Positions 45,656-54,295 of a stretch of 64,000 nt of DNA are shown in pieces. Made by a program: the position numbers and the translations under genes. The DNA lies in assembly GCF_030450125.1 (NCBI RefSeq), contig NZ_CP123923.1:4774001-4838000 (forward strand). Reading direction: 5' to 3'. Source of the DNA: Streptomyces sp. WP-1 (GTDB lineage Bacteria > Actinomycetota > Actinomycetes > Streptomycetales > Streptomycetaceae). The first letter of the stretch is position 1. Every line of letters begins with the position of its first letter. Under the pieces are notes generated by a model. That model saw nothing but the letters and a program-made list of their open reading frames with translations. It was not told the DNA's origin and searched no databases.

Positions 45656-46834
45656 TTACGCGCAACCGCGCTCGGCGGCCGTGTTCCCGGTGTAGGTGGG
45701 CGCGGGAGAGGGGCCGCCGTTCGTGCCCTTTCGCGGCGCCGACGGCTTGTCCGGCGCCTGCCCCGCGACCACCACCGGCCGGTCCGCGCGCAGCCGTTCG
45801 AAGAGCTTCTCGGCCTCGGGCTCCACGAGTTGGTCGCGATCGGCGTCGTAGACGTACTGCTCCCTCGGCACCGTCAGGAATTGCATATGCCGGGTGGGAA
45901 TGTCGTGCAGCGTCCGCACCAGTCGGTACAGATCGCTCAGGTTCGCCAGCCCGGGATCGGTGGTGAGCGAGGACGTCGCCGCGTCCAGCACGGCGTACAG
46001 CCGCAAGGGGTTCAGCAGTACGTCATTGCCGCGCACCCTGGTGGCCAGCGCGCCGAGGAAACGCTGCTGGCGCCGCATCCGCTCGGTGTCGCTGCCGTCG
46101 CCCAGCGACTCGCGGGCCCGTACATAGCCGAGGGCCTGCTCCCCGTCGAGCGTGACCTCGCCCGCGGGCAGCCTGAGCTTCGCCGCCTTGTCGTCGATGG
46201 GCTCCTTCAGACAGACCCGCACCCCGTCGACGGCGTCCACCATGTCCTTGAACCCGCTGAAGTCCACGAGCATGTGGTGGTCGACGCGGATGTTCGTCAG
46301 CTTCTCGACGGTACGGACCGTGCACGCCGAACCGCCCAGCTCGAAGGCGTGGTTGAACATCGCGAACACCGGCTCGCCCCGGGTGCCGTCGGCCCGGAGG
46401 CAGCCGGGGACGTCCACCATCAGGTCCCGGGGCACGGACACGGCGGTGGCGCTGCGCCGGTCCGCCGCCAGATGCAGCAGGATCGTCGTGTCCGAACGCT
46501 GGCTGCCCAGGTCCCGCCCGTAGCGGGCGTTGCCGCTCCCGGCCCGGCTGTCGGACCCGATCAGCAGGATGTTCCGCGCCCCGGGCGCCACGACCGGGGG
46601 CCGCTCGCGGGCGTACCGGCCGAGTTCGGCGGCCGCCGCGTCGTCGGGCCGGACATTGGCGCTGAGCCGGGCGTACGCCGTCCACCCCGCCCCGACGGCC
46701 GCCGCGACCAGGACCACCGCGCCGAGCCCCGCCCCCTTGGCCCACCGCCGCCGGCGCCGCCGCGCGAGCCCGGCCCCGGTCGCGGACGAACCGTCGGCGG
46801 GAGGAGGGGAGAGGATCACGGTGCAAGGCCCCAT
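45656..46834 (-). CDS. LCP family glycopolymer ligase 5
   Basis: 392 residues from ATG 46834; an in-frame ATG at 46915 would add 27 residues. Short basic tail, transmembrane helix (GLGAVVLVAAAVGAGWTAYA), LCP domain with ARNILLIGSDSRAGSG, DTTILLHLAADRR, VSVPRDLMVDVP, FNHAFELGGSAC, HHMLVDFSGFKDMVDAVDGVRVCL and QALGYVRARESLG. The usual FVRTRH reads YVRARE here, a deviation at a position that is basic/His in the other four. No LytR_C domain is present. Closest to paralogue 4 in gene order. Confidence 0.88.
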   Translation of the reverse strand: MGPCTVILSPPPADGSSATGAGLARRRRRRWAKGAGLGAVVLVAAAVGAGWTAYARLSANVRPDDAAAAELGRYARERPPVVAPGARNILLIGSDSRAGSGNARYGRDLGSQRSDTTILLHLAADRRSATAVSVPRDLMVDVPGCLRADGTRGEPVFAMFNHAFELGGSACTVRTVEKLTNIRVDHHMLVDFSGFKDMVDAVDGVRVCLKEPIDDKAAKLRLPAGEVTLDGEQALGYVRARESLGDGSDTERMRRQQRFLGALATRVRGNDVLLNPLRLYAVLDAATSSLTTDPGLANLSDLYRLVRTLHDIPTRHMQFLTVPREQYVYDADRDQLVEPEAEKLFERLRADRPVVVAGQAPDKPSAPRKGTNGGPSPAPTYTGNTAAERGCA

Positions 46835-46920
46835 GGTCGTAGGAGGTACTCCTCTCGACCATGGGGCGAAGAGCGAGAGAAGGCGCCTCGTACTACTCCA
46901 AGAGGGGGTACGCATCCCAA

Positions 46921-46990
46921 CTCAAGGGGCGCGGGGCTTGCATCACTGTGCGGCTCCGCCGCGTGGGCGCGACCGGCCACGACGGACCGG
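46921..46990. repeat. Dispersed Streptomyces intergenic repeat
   Basis: The stretch GGGGCGCGGGGCTTGCATC followed by TGCGGCTCCGCCGCGTGGGC and GCGACCGGCCACGACGG matches a repeat I recognise from many Streptomyces intergenic regions. It contains the hairpin GCGGCTCCGCCGC. It lies between the LCP 5 and TIGR03089 genes. Confidence 0.65.
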
Positions 46991-47004
46991 CACCCGGTAT
47001 CCGG

Positions 47005-47066
47005 CCGCCGTCACCGCCGTACCGCCGTCACCGCCGTACCGCCGTCACCGCCGTACCGCCGTCACC
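47005..47066. repeat. 17-bp tandem repeat covering the 3' end of the TIGR03089 gene
   Basis: Three full units (47005-47021, 47022-47038, 47039-47055) plus 11 bases of a fourth, unit CCGCCGTCACCGCCGTA. The stop codon of the leftward gene (47045-47047) lies within the third unit. Because 17 is not a multiple of three, a change in copy number beyond the stop would be silent, but a change within the coding part would alter the C-terminus. Confidence 0.85.
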
Positions 47067-47791
47067 TTCTCGCTCTCGATCCGCTTCGCCAGCGCCTCCT
47101 CGCCCAGCCGCTCCAGATTCCGGCACAGCACCACCGACCCCCCACTGGCCAGCGGCGCGAACAAGCCCGCGCTGAGCCCTTCCCAGGTGTCGTACGACAA
47201 CCCCGACAGCAGCCGCGAACCGGGCCCCGTAAGGTCCAGCTCAGCCGAGTCGGCGAGGGCCTTCTGCACCACCTCGGCCCCGCTGAACTCCGCGCCGGCC
47301 ACGATCAGCGCCGACTCCCCGCCGTACGGCGACGTGAACCGGTCGCCCTGGCCCGGCACCTCCACGGCGTAGTCGAGGAACCCCTGCGGCGGCTGCGGGA
47401 AACGTCCGCCGAGCGGCCGCAGGGCCAGCGCGACCCGCTCGCCCCGGCAGGCCCGCGCCGCCTCCAGCGCGTCCGGCCCGCTGACGACCACATCGGCCGC
47501 CGCCGGGTCCCCGGCCATGGCCGCGACCGCGCCCACCGAGGCGCAGGCCAGCAGCCACACCGCCGTCTGCCAGTGCGCGGGCAGCAGCAGCGCGACCCGG
47601 TCGCCGGGTTCCACGGAGAGGTCGCCCTGGAGGAGGTTCGCGGTCTTGGCCACCCAGTTGGCGAAGGTGGCGACCGAGAGTTCGACGCGTTCGCCCGTGG
47701 CATCGTCGTAGAAGGTCACCAGCGGGCGGCCGGGATCCGCGGCGAGGGCGGAAGTCAGCAGGTCGGCGGGGGTGCGATCGGTGGCGTTCAC
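47045..47791 (-). CDS. TIGR03089-family half adenylation-domain protein
   Basis: 248 residues resembling only the N-terminal part of acyl-CoA synthetases: RPLVTFYDDATGERVELSVATFANWVAKTANLL, VEPGDRVALLLPAHWQTAVWLLAC, VGAVAAMAGDP. The P-loop (SGTTG), A7 and A10 catalytic motifs are absent, so it cannot be a normal ligase. I recall a conserved actinobacterial family of this size (TIGR03089) next to LCP and sugar-nucleotide genes. Its role is unknown. The last codons lie in a 17-bp tandem repeat. Confidence 0.8.
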   Translation of the reverse strand: MNATDRTPADLLTSALAADPGRPLVTFYDDATGERVELSVATFANWVAKTANLLQGDLSVEPGDRVALLLPAHWQTAVWLLACASVGAVAAMAGDPAAADVVVSGPDALEAARACRGERVALALRPLGGRFPQPPQGFLDYAVEVPGQGDRFTSPYGGESALIVAGAEFSGAEVVQKALADSAELDLTGPGSRLLSGLSYDTWEGLSAGLFAPLASGGSVVLCRNLERLGEEALAKRIESEKVTAVRR

Positions 47792-47835
47792 CCGGCACAG
47801 GGTACGCGCGCGAGGACGCGCGACGGGGGCGCGTC

Positions 47836-47911
47836 TCTCACTGATCTCACACCCGTCTCACGGCAAACCGCGTGGCCGTCACGGCCTCCGTCGCTACGGT
47901 CTGCATACACT
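47836..47911 (+). promoter_or_regulatory. TCTCAC direct repeats and putative promoter of the NDP-sugar pyrophosphorylase gene
   Basis: TCTCA at 47836 and TCTCAC at 47845 and 47856 (the last pair 11 bases apart) resemble OmpR-type response-regulator direct repeats. A -10-like TACACT lies at 47906-47911, 64 bases before the start codon. Confidence 0.4.
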
Positions 47912-47974
47912 GACCGGCCGATACGAGTAGAACGAGTCAGTTCGGCCGGTCCCGGCAGGAAGCAGAGACGACAG

Positions 47975-49057
47975 GTGACAGAAGCGATCCTCCTGGTCGG
48001 CGGCAAAGGCACCCGGCTGCGCCCGCTCACCGTGCACACGCCCAAGCCCATGGTCAGGGCCGCGGGCGTGCCGTTCCTCACCCACCAGCTGGCGAGGGCG
48101 AGAGCGGCGGGCGTCGAGCACATCGTCCTTGCCACCAGCTATCTGGCCGAGGTCTTCGAGCCGTACTTCGGCGACGGCTCGGCGCTGGGCCTCCACCTCG
48201 AGTACGTCACCGAGGAGGAGCCCCTGGGCACGGGCGGGGCGATCCGCAATGTGGCCTCGCGGCTGCACTCGGGCCCCGACGAGCCGGTGCTGATCTTCAA
48301 CGGCGACATCCTGACGGGCCTGGACATCCGGGCCCTCGTCGACACCCACGAGTCGACGGGCGCGGATGTCTCGCTGCACCTGACGAAGGTGTCCGACCCC
48401 CGGGCCTACGGCCTGGTGCCGACCGACGAGACGGGCCGGGTGCTGGCCTTCCTGGAGAAGCCGCAGACGCCCGAGGAGATCGTCACCGACCAGATCAACG
48501 CGGGGGCGTACGTCTTCCGGCGCTCGGTCATCGACGCGATCCCGGCGGGCCGGCCGGTGTCGGTGGAGCGCGAGACGTTCCCCCAGCTGCTCGCGGCCGG
48601 GGCGCACCTTCAGGGCATGGTCGACTCGACGTACTGGCTGGACCTCGGCACCCCGGCGGCGTTCGTGCGCGGCTCGGCCGACCTGGTGCTCGGGCGCGCG
48701 CCGTCGCCGGCGGTGCCGGGGCGCTGCGGTGACCGGCTGGTGCTGCCGACGGCCCAGGTGGCGCCGGACGCGAAGCTGACCGGGGGCACGGTGGTGGGGG
48801 AGGGCGCGTTCGTCGCGGAAGGCGCGCGGGTCTTCGGCTCCACGATCCTGCCGGGCGCGGTCATCGAGCCGGGCGCGATCATCACCGACTCCCTGATCGG
48901 CACCCGCGCCCGCGTCGGCAGCCGCTCCGTCCTCACCGGCACGGTCATCGGCGACGGCGCGGTCATCGGCCCCGACAACGAGCTGCGCGAGGGGGCGCGG
49001 GTGTGGTGCGACGCGCGCATTCCGGCGGGGGCGGTGCGGTTCTCTTCCGACCAGTAG
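47975..49057 (+). CDS. Sugar-1-phosphate nucleotidylyltransferase (probable mannose-1-phosphate guanylyltransferase)
   Basis: 360 residues. The N-terminal nucleotidyltransferase domain starts AILLVGGKGTRLRPLTVHTPKPM (nucleotide-binding signature), with LIFNGDILTGLD, LEKPQTPEEI and INAGAYVFRR. The C-terminal left-handed beta-helix of hexapeptide repeats (TGGTVVGEGAFVAEGARVFGS, ILPGAVIEPGAIITDSLIG, VIGDGAVIG) is complete. It makes a nucleotide-sugar, most likely GDP-mannose given manB at 62 kb. GTG 47975 is chosen; the open frame extends far upstream only because it runs antisense to LCP genes. Confidence 0.9.
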   Translation: MTEAILLVGGKGTRLRPLTVHTPKPMVRAAGVPFLTHQLARARAAGVEHIVLATSYLAEVFEPYFGDGSALGLHLEYVTEEEPLGTGGAIRNVASRLHSGPDEPVLIFNGDILTGLDIRALVDTHESTGADVSLHLTKVSDPRAYGLVPTDETGRVLAFLEKPQTPEEIVTDQINAGAYVFRRSVIDAIPAGRPVSVERETFPQLLAAGAHLQGMVDSTYWLDLGTPAAFVRGSADLVLGRAPSPAVPGRCGDRLVLPTAQVAPDAKLTGGTVVGEGAFVAEGARVFGSTILPGAVIEPGAIITDSLIGTRARVGSRSVLTGTVIGDGAVIGPDNELREGARVWCDARIPAGAVRFSSDQ

Positions 49058-49107
49058 GGGGCGGTACGGCGGCCGGGGTGGCCTGTCCCGGTCGCCACGT
49101 CCCCGTA

Positions 49108-49151
49108 GCTGCGGGCAATCGTGCCGCTGGGGCGGCACGGGTGGGCGCAGC
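49108..49151 (+). repeat. Dispersed palindromic repeat (same family as 13725-13767)
   Basis: A 44-base hairpin element: inner arms GTGCCGC (49121-49127) and GCGGCAC (49132-49138) with loop TGGG, outer GCTGCG...CGCAGC. It lies between two convergent genes and may also act as their terminator. Confidence 0.8.
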
Positions 49152-49201
49152 GGCACCCGGCCAGCGCCGGTGAGCGGAACCCACCCCCGCCCAGCCCCGG
49201 T

Positions 49202-50242
49202 TCAGAGCAACCCGATGTCCACCCGAGGCATCTTCGGGACGCGCCGGGCCGGGACGAGACCGCTCAGCAGGATCAGCCGGGCGGCACGGTGCCGTTGCCC
49301 TGCGTACGGCTCCAGCAGACGCAGCATCTCGGAGTCGTCCGCGTGCCGGTCACCCGCCAGCGCCCACCCCACGATCCCCGGCAGATGCAGATCCCCGACC
49401 GTCACCTCGTCGGCCGCCCCATGACTGCGCTGCACCACCTCGGCCGACGTCCACACCCCCACCCCGGGCACGACCTCCAGCCGCGCCCGGGCCTGCCCCG
49501 GGGGCATCTCCGCCGCCTGCTCCAGCCGCGCGGCCACCCGCACCGCCCGCAGGATCGTGGACGCGCGCTTGTCGTCGACCCCGGCCCGATGCCACTCCCA
49601 GGAGGGGATCAACGCCCATGTCCGCGGGCCGGGCATGACGGACATCGGCCGCTCACCGGTCCCCGCGGGGCCCGGCGCCGGCTCCCCGAACCGCCGCACC
49701 AGCAACCGCCACGCCCGGTACGCCTCGTCCGCCGTGACCTTCTGCTCCAGCACCGACGGGATCAACGACTCCAGCACCAACCCGGTCCGCGTGAGCCGCA
49801 GCCCCGGCCGCCGGTGCCGGGCCAGTGCCACCACCCGGTGCCGGGGCACGAACGCGTCCGGCTCGTCGGCCGCGCCGAGCAGCGCGGGCAGGCCGTCGAG
49901 CAGCCACTCCGCCCCCGGCCCCCACGCCTCGCCGAGCACCTCACCGCCGTACGCCCGTACCCGCAGCGTGCCCGGCCCGGCCGGGGTGCGGCACGCCCGC
50001 CACACGGATCCGTCCGCCGTGGCCCGGAACGTCGGATCAGCGGGCCCGCGCCGCAGCGGCCCGAGCACCAGCCCGAGATCGAGCGGCCCCTCGGGCACCC
50101 ACCGCCGCACCCGCGCGGCCTCCGCGACCTGCCGCGGTATCCCGGCCGCGGCACCCGTACGACCCGTACCGCCCGCGGACACGCCGGCCTGCCCACCGCG
50201 CACAGCCGTACGCGTGGGCCGCTGAACGAAACGTCCTGCCAC
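49202..50242 (-). CDS. DNA-3-methyladenine glycosylase-type HhH-GPD protein
   Basis: 346 residues. The helix-hairpin-helix and catalytic region is VVPGVGVWTSAEVVQRSHG followed by DEVTVGDLHLPG, with the catalytic aspartate in GDLHLP. Upstream SLIPSVLEQKVTADEAYRAWRLLVRRFG matches the AlkA/MPG2-type glycosylase core. It removes alkylated bases from DNA. The first about 40 residues are low-complexity and may be dispensable. It lies 84 bases downstream of fbiB on the same strand. Confidence 0.85.
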   Translation of the reverse strand: MAGRFVQRPTRTAVRGGQAGVSAGGTGRTGAAAGIPRQVAEAARVRRWVPEGPLDLGLVLGPLRRGPADPTFRATADGSVWRACRTPAGPGTLRVRAYGGEVLGEAWGPGAEWLLDGLPALLGAADEPDAFVPRHRVVALARHRRPGLRLTRTGLVLESLIPSVLEQKVTADEAYRAWRLLVRRFGEPAPGPAGTGERPMSVMPGPRTWALIPSWEWHRAGVDDKRASTILRAVRVAARLEQAAEMPPGQARARLEVVPGVGVWTSAEVVQRSHGAADEVTVGDLHLPGIVGWALAGDRHADDSEMLRLLEPYAGQRHRAARLILLSGLVPARRVPKMPRVDIGLL

Positions 50243-50326
50243 GGATCAGATCCTCGGATTGCCGATGCGACCGGCACCGGCACTGCCGCCGGTACCGCCC
50301 TTAGAGACTAGGCCCCCGGACCCGTC

Positions 50327-51649
50327 TCACCGCACCTCGATGAACGCCTCCGCGTCCCGGTCCGCCCGCGGGCTCGGCGGCTGGGCCGGATGACCGATCG
50401 CCACCGCGCCCATCGGATCCCACTCCGGGGGCAGCCCGAGCGTCTCGCGCACCACGTCCCGGCAGAACATCGTGGACGACACCCAGGCCGAGCCGAGGCG
50501 CTCCCCGGCCAGCGCCACCAGGAAGTTCTGCACGCCCGCGCCCATGGCGACGACGAACATCTCCCGCTCGGCGCCGTCGCGCCGCGCGTCCCCGTAGTGG
50601 TGCGAGCCGTCCATGACGAGGCACGGCACCGCGAGGAAGGGCGCGTCCCGCAGCACCTCGCCGCGCCGGACCCGCTTGGCGACGGACTCCTCGCTCTTGC
50701 CGTCCCGCCGCAGGTCGGCGATCCAGGCGTCCCGCATCGCGTCCAGCAGCCGGGTGCGCGACCCGGCCGACTCCAGCAGCACGAACCGCCAGGGCGTGGT
50801 GTGGTGCGGCGCGGGCGCGGTCACGGCCGCCGCCACCGCGCGCCGTACCGAACCCGGGTCCACCGGCTCCTCGGTGAACGCCCGCACGGTGCGCCTCAGG
50901 GTCACGGCCTCGCGGACCGCCTCGGAGGTGCCGAGCCGGAACATGTCGTCGGCCGCGGCGCGCACCAGCGCCCGCGCGCCGGTGTCCGGCTCGCCGCCTT
51001 CTCCCACCAGCTGGGACAGGCCCCGCACCACCGCGACCGGCCGTCCCTCGGCCTTGCCCTTGACCAGGTCACCGGCGGCGGCCAGTTCGTCCGCCGTGGC
51101 CACCACGGTGGCGCTGAGCGGGTTGCCGTGCGCGTCCGTGCCGCCGCGCAGATCGTCCAGCACCCGCACCCCGGCGGCGCCGATCGCCACATCCGTGAGC
51201 CCCGCGCGCCAGGGTCGCCCGAAGGTGTCACTGACGATCACCCCGACCTCGACCCCGAGGGCGTCGCGCAGGCCGTCGCGGATCGCACGGGCGGACGCGT
51301 CCGGGTCCTCGGGCAGCAACAGCACGGTCCCGGCGGGGGTGTTGGACGCGTCGACCCCGGCGGCGGCCATGACCAGGCCCTGCCGGTTCTCCACGATCCG
51401 CAGGGCACCCCGGCGGGCCACCACCCGCACGGTCTCCGCGTCGATCGCGGCCTCCCGGTCGGTGGCCCGGACGATCCGGCCCTCCGCCTTGGACACGATC
51501 TTGGAGGTGACGACCACCACGTCCCCGTCGGCCAGGCCGGGCTCGGCGACGGCGATCAGCTTGGCGAGGTCGTCGCCCCGCTGCACCTCGGGCAGCCCGG
51601 CCGGCGCCCAGACCTGGAACGCGGGACGCTCCGCGCGGTCCACGCTCAC
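50327..51649 (-). CDS. fbiB: F420 gamma-glutamyl ligase fused to a nitroreductase-like domain
   Basis: 440 residues. The N-terminal half is CofE-like ([40 protein letters not shown]) and adds glutamates to F420-0. The C-terminal half (about 250-440) is a nitroreductase/FMN-binding domain ([58 protein letters not shown]). This two-domain form is the actinobacterial FbiB. GTG 51649 overlaps the fbiA stop (GTGA). Together with fbiA it completes part of coenzyme F420 synthesis. Confidence 0.94.
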   Translation of the reverse strand: MSVDRAERPAFQVWAPAGLPEVQRGDDLAKLIAVAEPGLADGDVVVVTSKIVSKAEGRIVRATDREAAIDAETVRVVARRGALRIVENRQGLVMAAAGVDASNTPAGTVLLLPEDPDASARAIRDGLRDALGVEVGVIVSDTFGRPWRAGLTDVAIGAAGVRVLDDLRGGTDAHGNPLSATVVATADELAAAGDLVKGKAEGRPVAVVRGLSQLVGEGGEPDTGARALVRAAADDMFRLGTSEAVREAVTLRRTVRAFTEEPVDPGSVRRAVAAAVTAPAPHHTTPWRFVLLESAGSRTRLLDAMRDAWIADLRRDGKSEESVAKRVRRGEVLRDAPFLAVPCLVMDGSHHYGDARRDGAEREMFVVAMGAGVQNFLVALAGERLGSAWVSSTMFCRDVVRETLGLPPEWDPMGAVAIGHPAQPPSPRADRDAEAFIEVR

Positions 51650-52605
51650 GCGCCCCGCACCTCCTCGGCCAGCGTCAGCGCCTCCCGCGCCATCTGCGCG
51701 GTCGCGGCCACGTCGGTCATCATCAGCGGTACGGCACGGCAGCGGATGCCGTCGGCCTCCACGCGCTCGACCACCGCCGCGTCCACGGTGTCGACCAGCC
51801 AGCCGTCCAGCAGGCCAGAGCCGTAGTGCTCGGCGACCGCGGCGGCCGTGGACTCCACGCCGACCGCGGCGAGCACCTTGTCGGCCATCCCGCGCACGGG
51901 CGCGTCGCCGACGATGGGGGACAGGCCGACCACGGGCACGCCCGCGTCCGCGATGGCCTCCCTGATGCCGGGGACCGCGAGGATCGTGCCGATGGACACG
52001 ACCGGGTTGGACGGCGGGAAGAGGATGACGTCCGCCTCGGCGATCGCCTCCAGGACACCGGGGGCCGGCTTGGAGTGCTCGGCGCCGACCGGGACCACGG
52101 CCTCGGCGGGCACACCGGCCCGCATCCGCACCCAGTACTCCTGGAAGTGGACCGCCTTGCGCTCGCCGTCGACCTGGACGGCCACATGCGTCTCCACGCG
52201 GTCGTCGGTCATCGGGATCAGCTTCACACCGGGCTTCCACCGGTCGCACAGCGCCTCGGTCACCGCGCTCAGCGGATAACCGGCGCCGAGCATCTGCGTC
52301 CGCACGATGTGCGTGGCGAAGTCCCGGTCGCCGAGCCCGAACCACTCGGGGCCGACCCCGTAGGCCGCCAGTTCCTCCTTGAGATGGAAGGTCTCCGCGG
52401 ACCGACCCCAGCCCTGCTCCTCGTTGATGCCGCCGCCCAGCGTGTACATCACCGTGTCGAGGTCCGGGCAGACCTTCAGCCCGAAGAGGTGGATGTCGTC
52501 GCCGGTGTTGCCGATCACCGTGACATCCGCGTCCGGCGCGGCCTGCTGGAGACCACGCAGGAACCGTGCACCACCGATACCGCCTGCCAGAACCACAATG
52601 CGCAT
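51646..52605 (-). CDS. fbiA: F420 synthesis phospholactate/phosphoenolpyruvyl transferase
   Basis: 319 residues of the CofD family. It joins the phospho(enol)pyruvyl/lactyl moiety to the deazaflavin Fo. Signatures: [56 protein letters not shown] and [22 protein letters not shown] 52605 is the family-like start; ten in-frame residues upstream are unsupported. It is translationally coupled to fbiB and lies 34 bases after the cysteine dioxygenase gene on the same strand. Confidence 0.94.
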   Translation of the reverse strand: MRIVVLAGGIGGARFLRGLQQAAPDADVTVIGNTGDDIHLFGLKVCPDLDTVMYTLGGGINEEQGWGRSAETFHLKEELAAYGVGPEWFGLGDRDFATHIVRTQMLGAGYPLSAVTEALCDRWKPGVKLIPMTDDRVETHVAVQVDGERKAVHFQEYWVRMRAGVPAEAVVPVGAEHSKPAPGVLEAIAEADVILFPPSNPVVSIGTILAVPGIREAIADAGVPVVGLSPIVGDAPVRGMADKVLAAVGVESTAAAVAEHYGSGLLDGWLVDTVDAAVVERVEADGIRCRAVPLMMTDVAATAQMAREALTLAEEVRGA

Positions 52606-52639
52606 GGGCACCAGTCTTGCAGGAGGGTCCGACAACGCG

Positions 52640-53158
52640 TCAGGCAGTCACCGGACGCGCCTCGCAGAAGGGGGCGACGTGCGCCCCGGCGTGCGCCGCG
52701 GGGTGCATGGGCATCTCGGTGAGGCCCGGGTAGTAGATGTGCAGGCTGACCGCCGGTTCCAGCGCGTCGTTGACGACCTCGTGCGCGTACCCCGGCGCGA
52801 ACACATGGTGTGCGCCGGGCGCGAGCGTCCTGGCACCGCGCCGGGTGTGCTCGGTCAGCGTGCCCTCCAGGACGGTGAGGACACCGGAGGAGCGGCCGTG
52901 GTCGTGCCGCCCGGTGCCCTGCCCCGGCACCCAGGACAGCAGCCAGACCTCGTAACCGGGGCCGGTGCGCAGCCGGTGGTACCAGCGGGTCGTGGCGTCG
53001 TAGCGCACGAGATCCGCCCACTGGGCGCGGTCGGCGGCGATGGCGCGGGCCAGGCCGGCGAACTCGGCGACGGTGGCCGGGTGCTCGCGCGGCGGCTGGA
53101 GCAGGTGCGGGACCTCAAGCAGGTCACCGGCGATCTGGAGGTCGTTGTCGCTGTTCAT
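52640..53158 (-). CDS. Cysteine dioxygenase (cupin)
   Basis: 172 residues. It oxidises L-cysteine to cysteine sulfinate with non-haem iron. The cupin iron site is seen in GRHDHGRSSGVLTVLEG (two histidines) and HHVFAPGYAHEVVND (third histidine). WYHRLRTGPGYEVWLLSWVPGQGTG is also characteristic. The ribosome site is weak. It is probably co-transcribed with fbiA-fbiB, though no functional link is known to me. Confidence 0.9.
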   Translation of the reverse strand: MNSDNDLQIAGDLLEVPHLLQPPREHPATVAEFAGLARAIAADRAQWADLVRYDATTRWYHRLRTGPGYEVWLLSWVPGQGTGRHDHGRSSGVLTVLEGTLTEHTRRGARTLAPGAHHVFAPGYAHEVVNDALEPAVSLHIYYPGLTEMPMHPAAHAGAHVAPFCEARPVTA

Positions 53159-53846
53159 GGGGGTGTGCTGGTTCCTCGGCGGAGAAGTGTGGAAGCCCGG
53201 CGGGAGGGGCTGCGAGGGAAGAACGACCGAGCCGCGCGAGGACGAGGCATCGGCGACAGCCGGAGCGGAGACCCGGAGAAGGAGGAAGAGGCCGGCTCAA
53301 CAGCTGGAACAGCGACAACAGCTACAGCGGGCCCGGGCAGCACCGTGGGACCCGGCGGTGCGGGTCGAGGTGGGTACCGAGTTCGCGAGCATGCCCAATA
53401 GGACAACGGTTCACACCAGTGCTGTCAACTCGATGCCCGCCATGTGGGACACATTTCACCCCATCCGGGTCATCTCTCGTGCATGAGGTTTGGTGCTCGG
53501 GGCACCGGGACACATGGGGCACATCCGAGCGCTCGACGGGCCGTGCAACGCGATCGAACGTCAGGACGTCTTTCTCTGCGTCAGGAGCCGTGCAGGCGCC
53601 TGCGGAGCGCGGCGGTCCGGCGGACCCCGGTCGGGTGTCCGGCGGCGTGCCCGGTCGTGTGTCGGAGTTTATGGCGATTTGAACACTTTCCGCACGGCCT
53701 TGGTTCCGCAGAGTGAATAACGGGCTCAATAGCAGATCTCGGCTTGACTCGCCCGGAGCAGCACACTTGTAATTTCACTCGTGTCGTTCAGCCGAAATCG
53801 GTAACGGCGTACGCACGGGGACGCGAAAGACAGACGAGGGGCGCAC
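53159..53846. other. 688-base intergenic region upstream of whiB
   Basis: No convincing gene is seen; the short open frames here lack ribosome sites or family features. A promoter-like TTGACT (53744-53749) and TGTAAT (53768-53773), 18 bases apart, lie about 70 bases before whiB and are its best promoter. GGGACACAT occurs at 53446-53454 and 53507-53515, with GGGGCACAT directly after the second at 53516-53524. AGTGAATAACGGGCTCA (53712-53728) loosely resembles a BldD box. These suggest developmental control, but none is proven. Confidence 0.5.
53744..53773 (+). promoter_or_regulatory. Probable whiB promoter
   Basis: TTGACT, an 18-base spacer and TGTAAT, in an unusually AT-rich stretch. The expected transcript start is about 65 bases before the whiB ATG. 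Confidence 0.6.
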
Positions 53847-54110
53847 ATGACCGAGCTGGTGCAGCAACTGCTGGTCGACGACGCGGACGAGGAACTCGGC
53901 TGGCAGGAGCGCGCGCTGTGCGCCCAGACCGACCCCGAGTCCTTCTTCCCCGAGAAGGGCGGCTCCACCAGAGAGGCGAAGAAGGTCTGCCTCGCCTGCG
54001 AGGTCCGCTCCGAATGCCTCGAGTACGCCCTCGCCAACGACGAGCGCTTCGGCATCTGGGGCGGTCTGTCCGAGCGGGAGCGCCGCCGCCTGAAGAAGGC
54101 CGCCGTCTGA
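53847..54110 (+). CDS. whiB: Sporulation regulator WhiB
   Basis: 87 residues, the length of S. coelicolor WhiB, and as far as I can recall the same sequence or nearly so. A Wbl-family iron-sulphur protein: cysteines C25, C48, C51 and C57 bind a [4Fe-4S] cluster, followed by the FGIWGGLSERERRRLKK turn and basic DNA-contact tail. With WhiA it controls the genes for sporulation septation. GAGGGG precedes ATG 53847. It is divergent from the cysteine dioxygenase operon across a long regulatory interval. Confidence 0.97.
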   Translation: MTELVQQLLVDDADEELGWQERALCAQTDPESFFPEKGGSTREAKKVCLACEVRSECLEYALANDERFGIWGGLSERERRRLKKAAV

Positions 54111-54295
54111 CCGCGCGCCGGCGCCGCGGGCACCCGGTACATACCCGCGCCATATCCGCGAAAACATCACGAACGGCCCGTGGCCCGTGGGTTGTCCACA
54201 GGCGGCGGGCCGTCGTCGTGGGCAGCCGATAGTGTGGTCGCTCGTCCGAGACGACCCGCTGTCCCCGCGAGCCCATCGAGGCCGGGGGACCGCAG

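Noticed and set aside
37127..46834. LCP proteins as LytR-type transcriptional regulators
   Set aside because: They have a membrane anchor and extracellular LCP domain with ligase residues; no DNA-binding domain is seen.
44093..47974. Upstream extension of the nucleotidylyltransferase frame (about 1294 codons)
   Set aside because: It runs antisense to the LCP genes, reads as low-complexity Arg/Gly/Val-rich protein, and the family start with its signature is at 47975.
53419..53733. Overlapping short frames upstream of whiB
   Set aside because: Three frames are open together without ribosome sites or recognisable sequence; treated as non-coding regulatory DNA.
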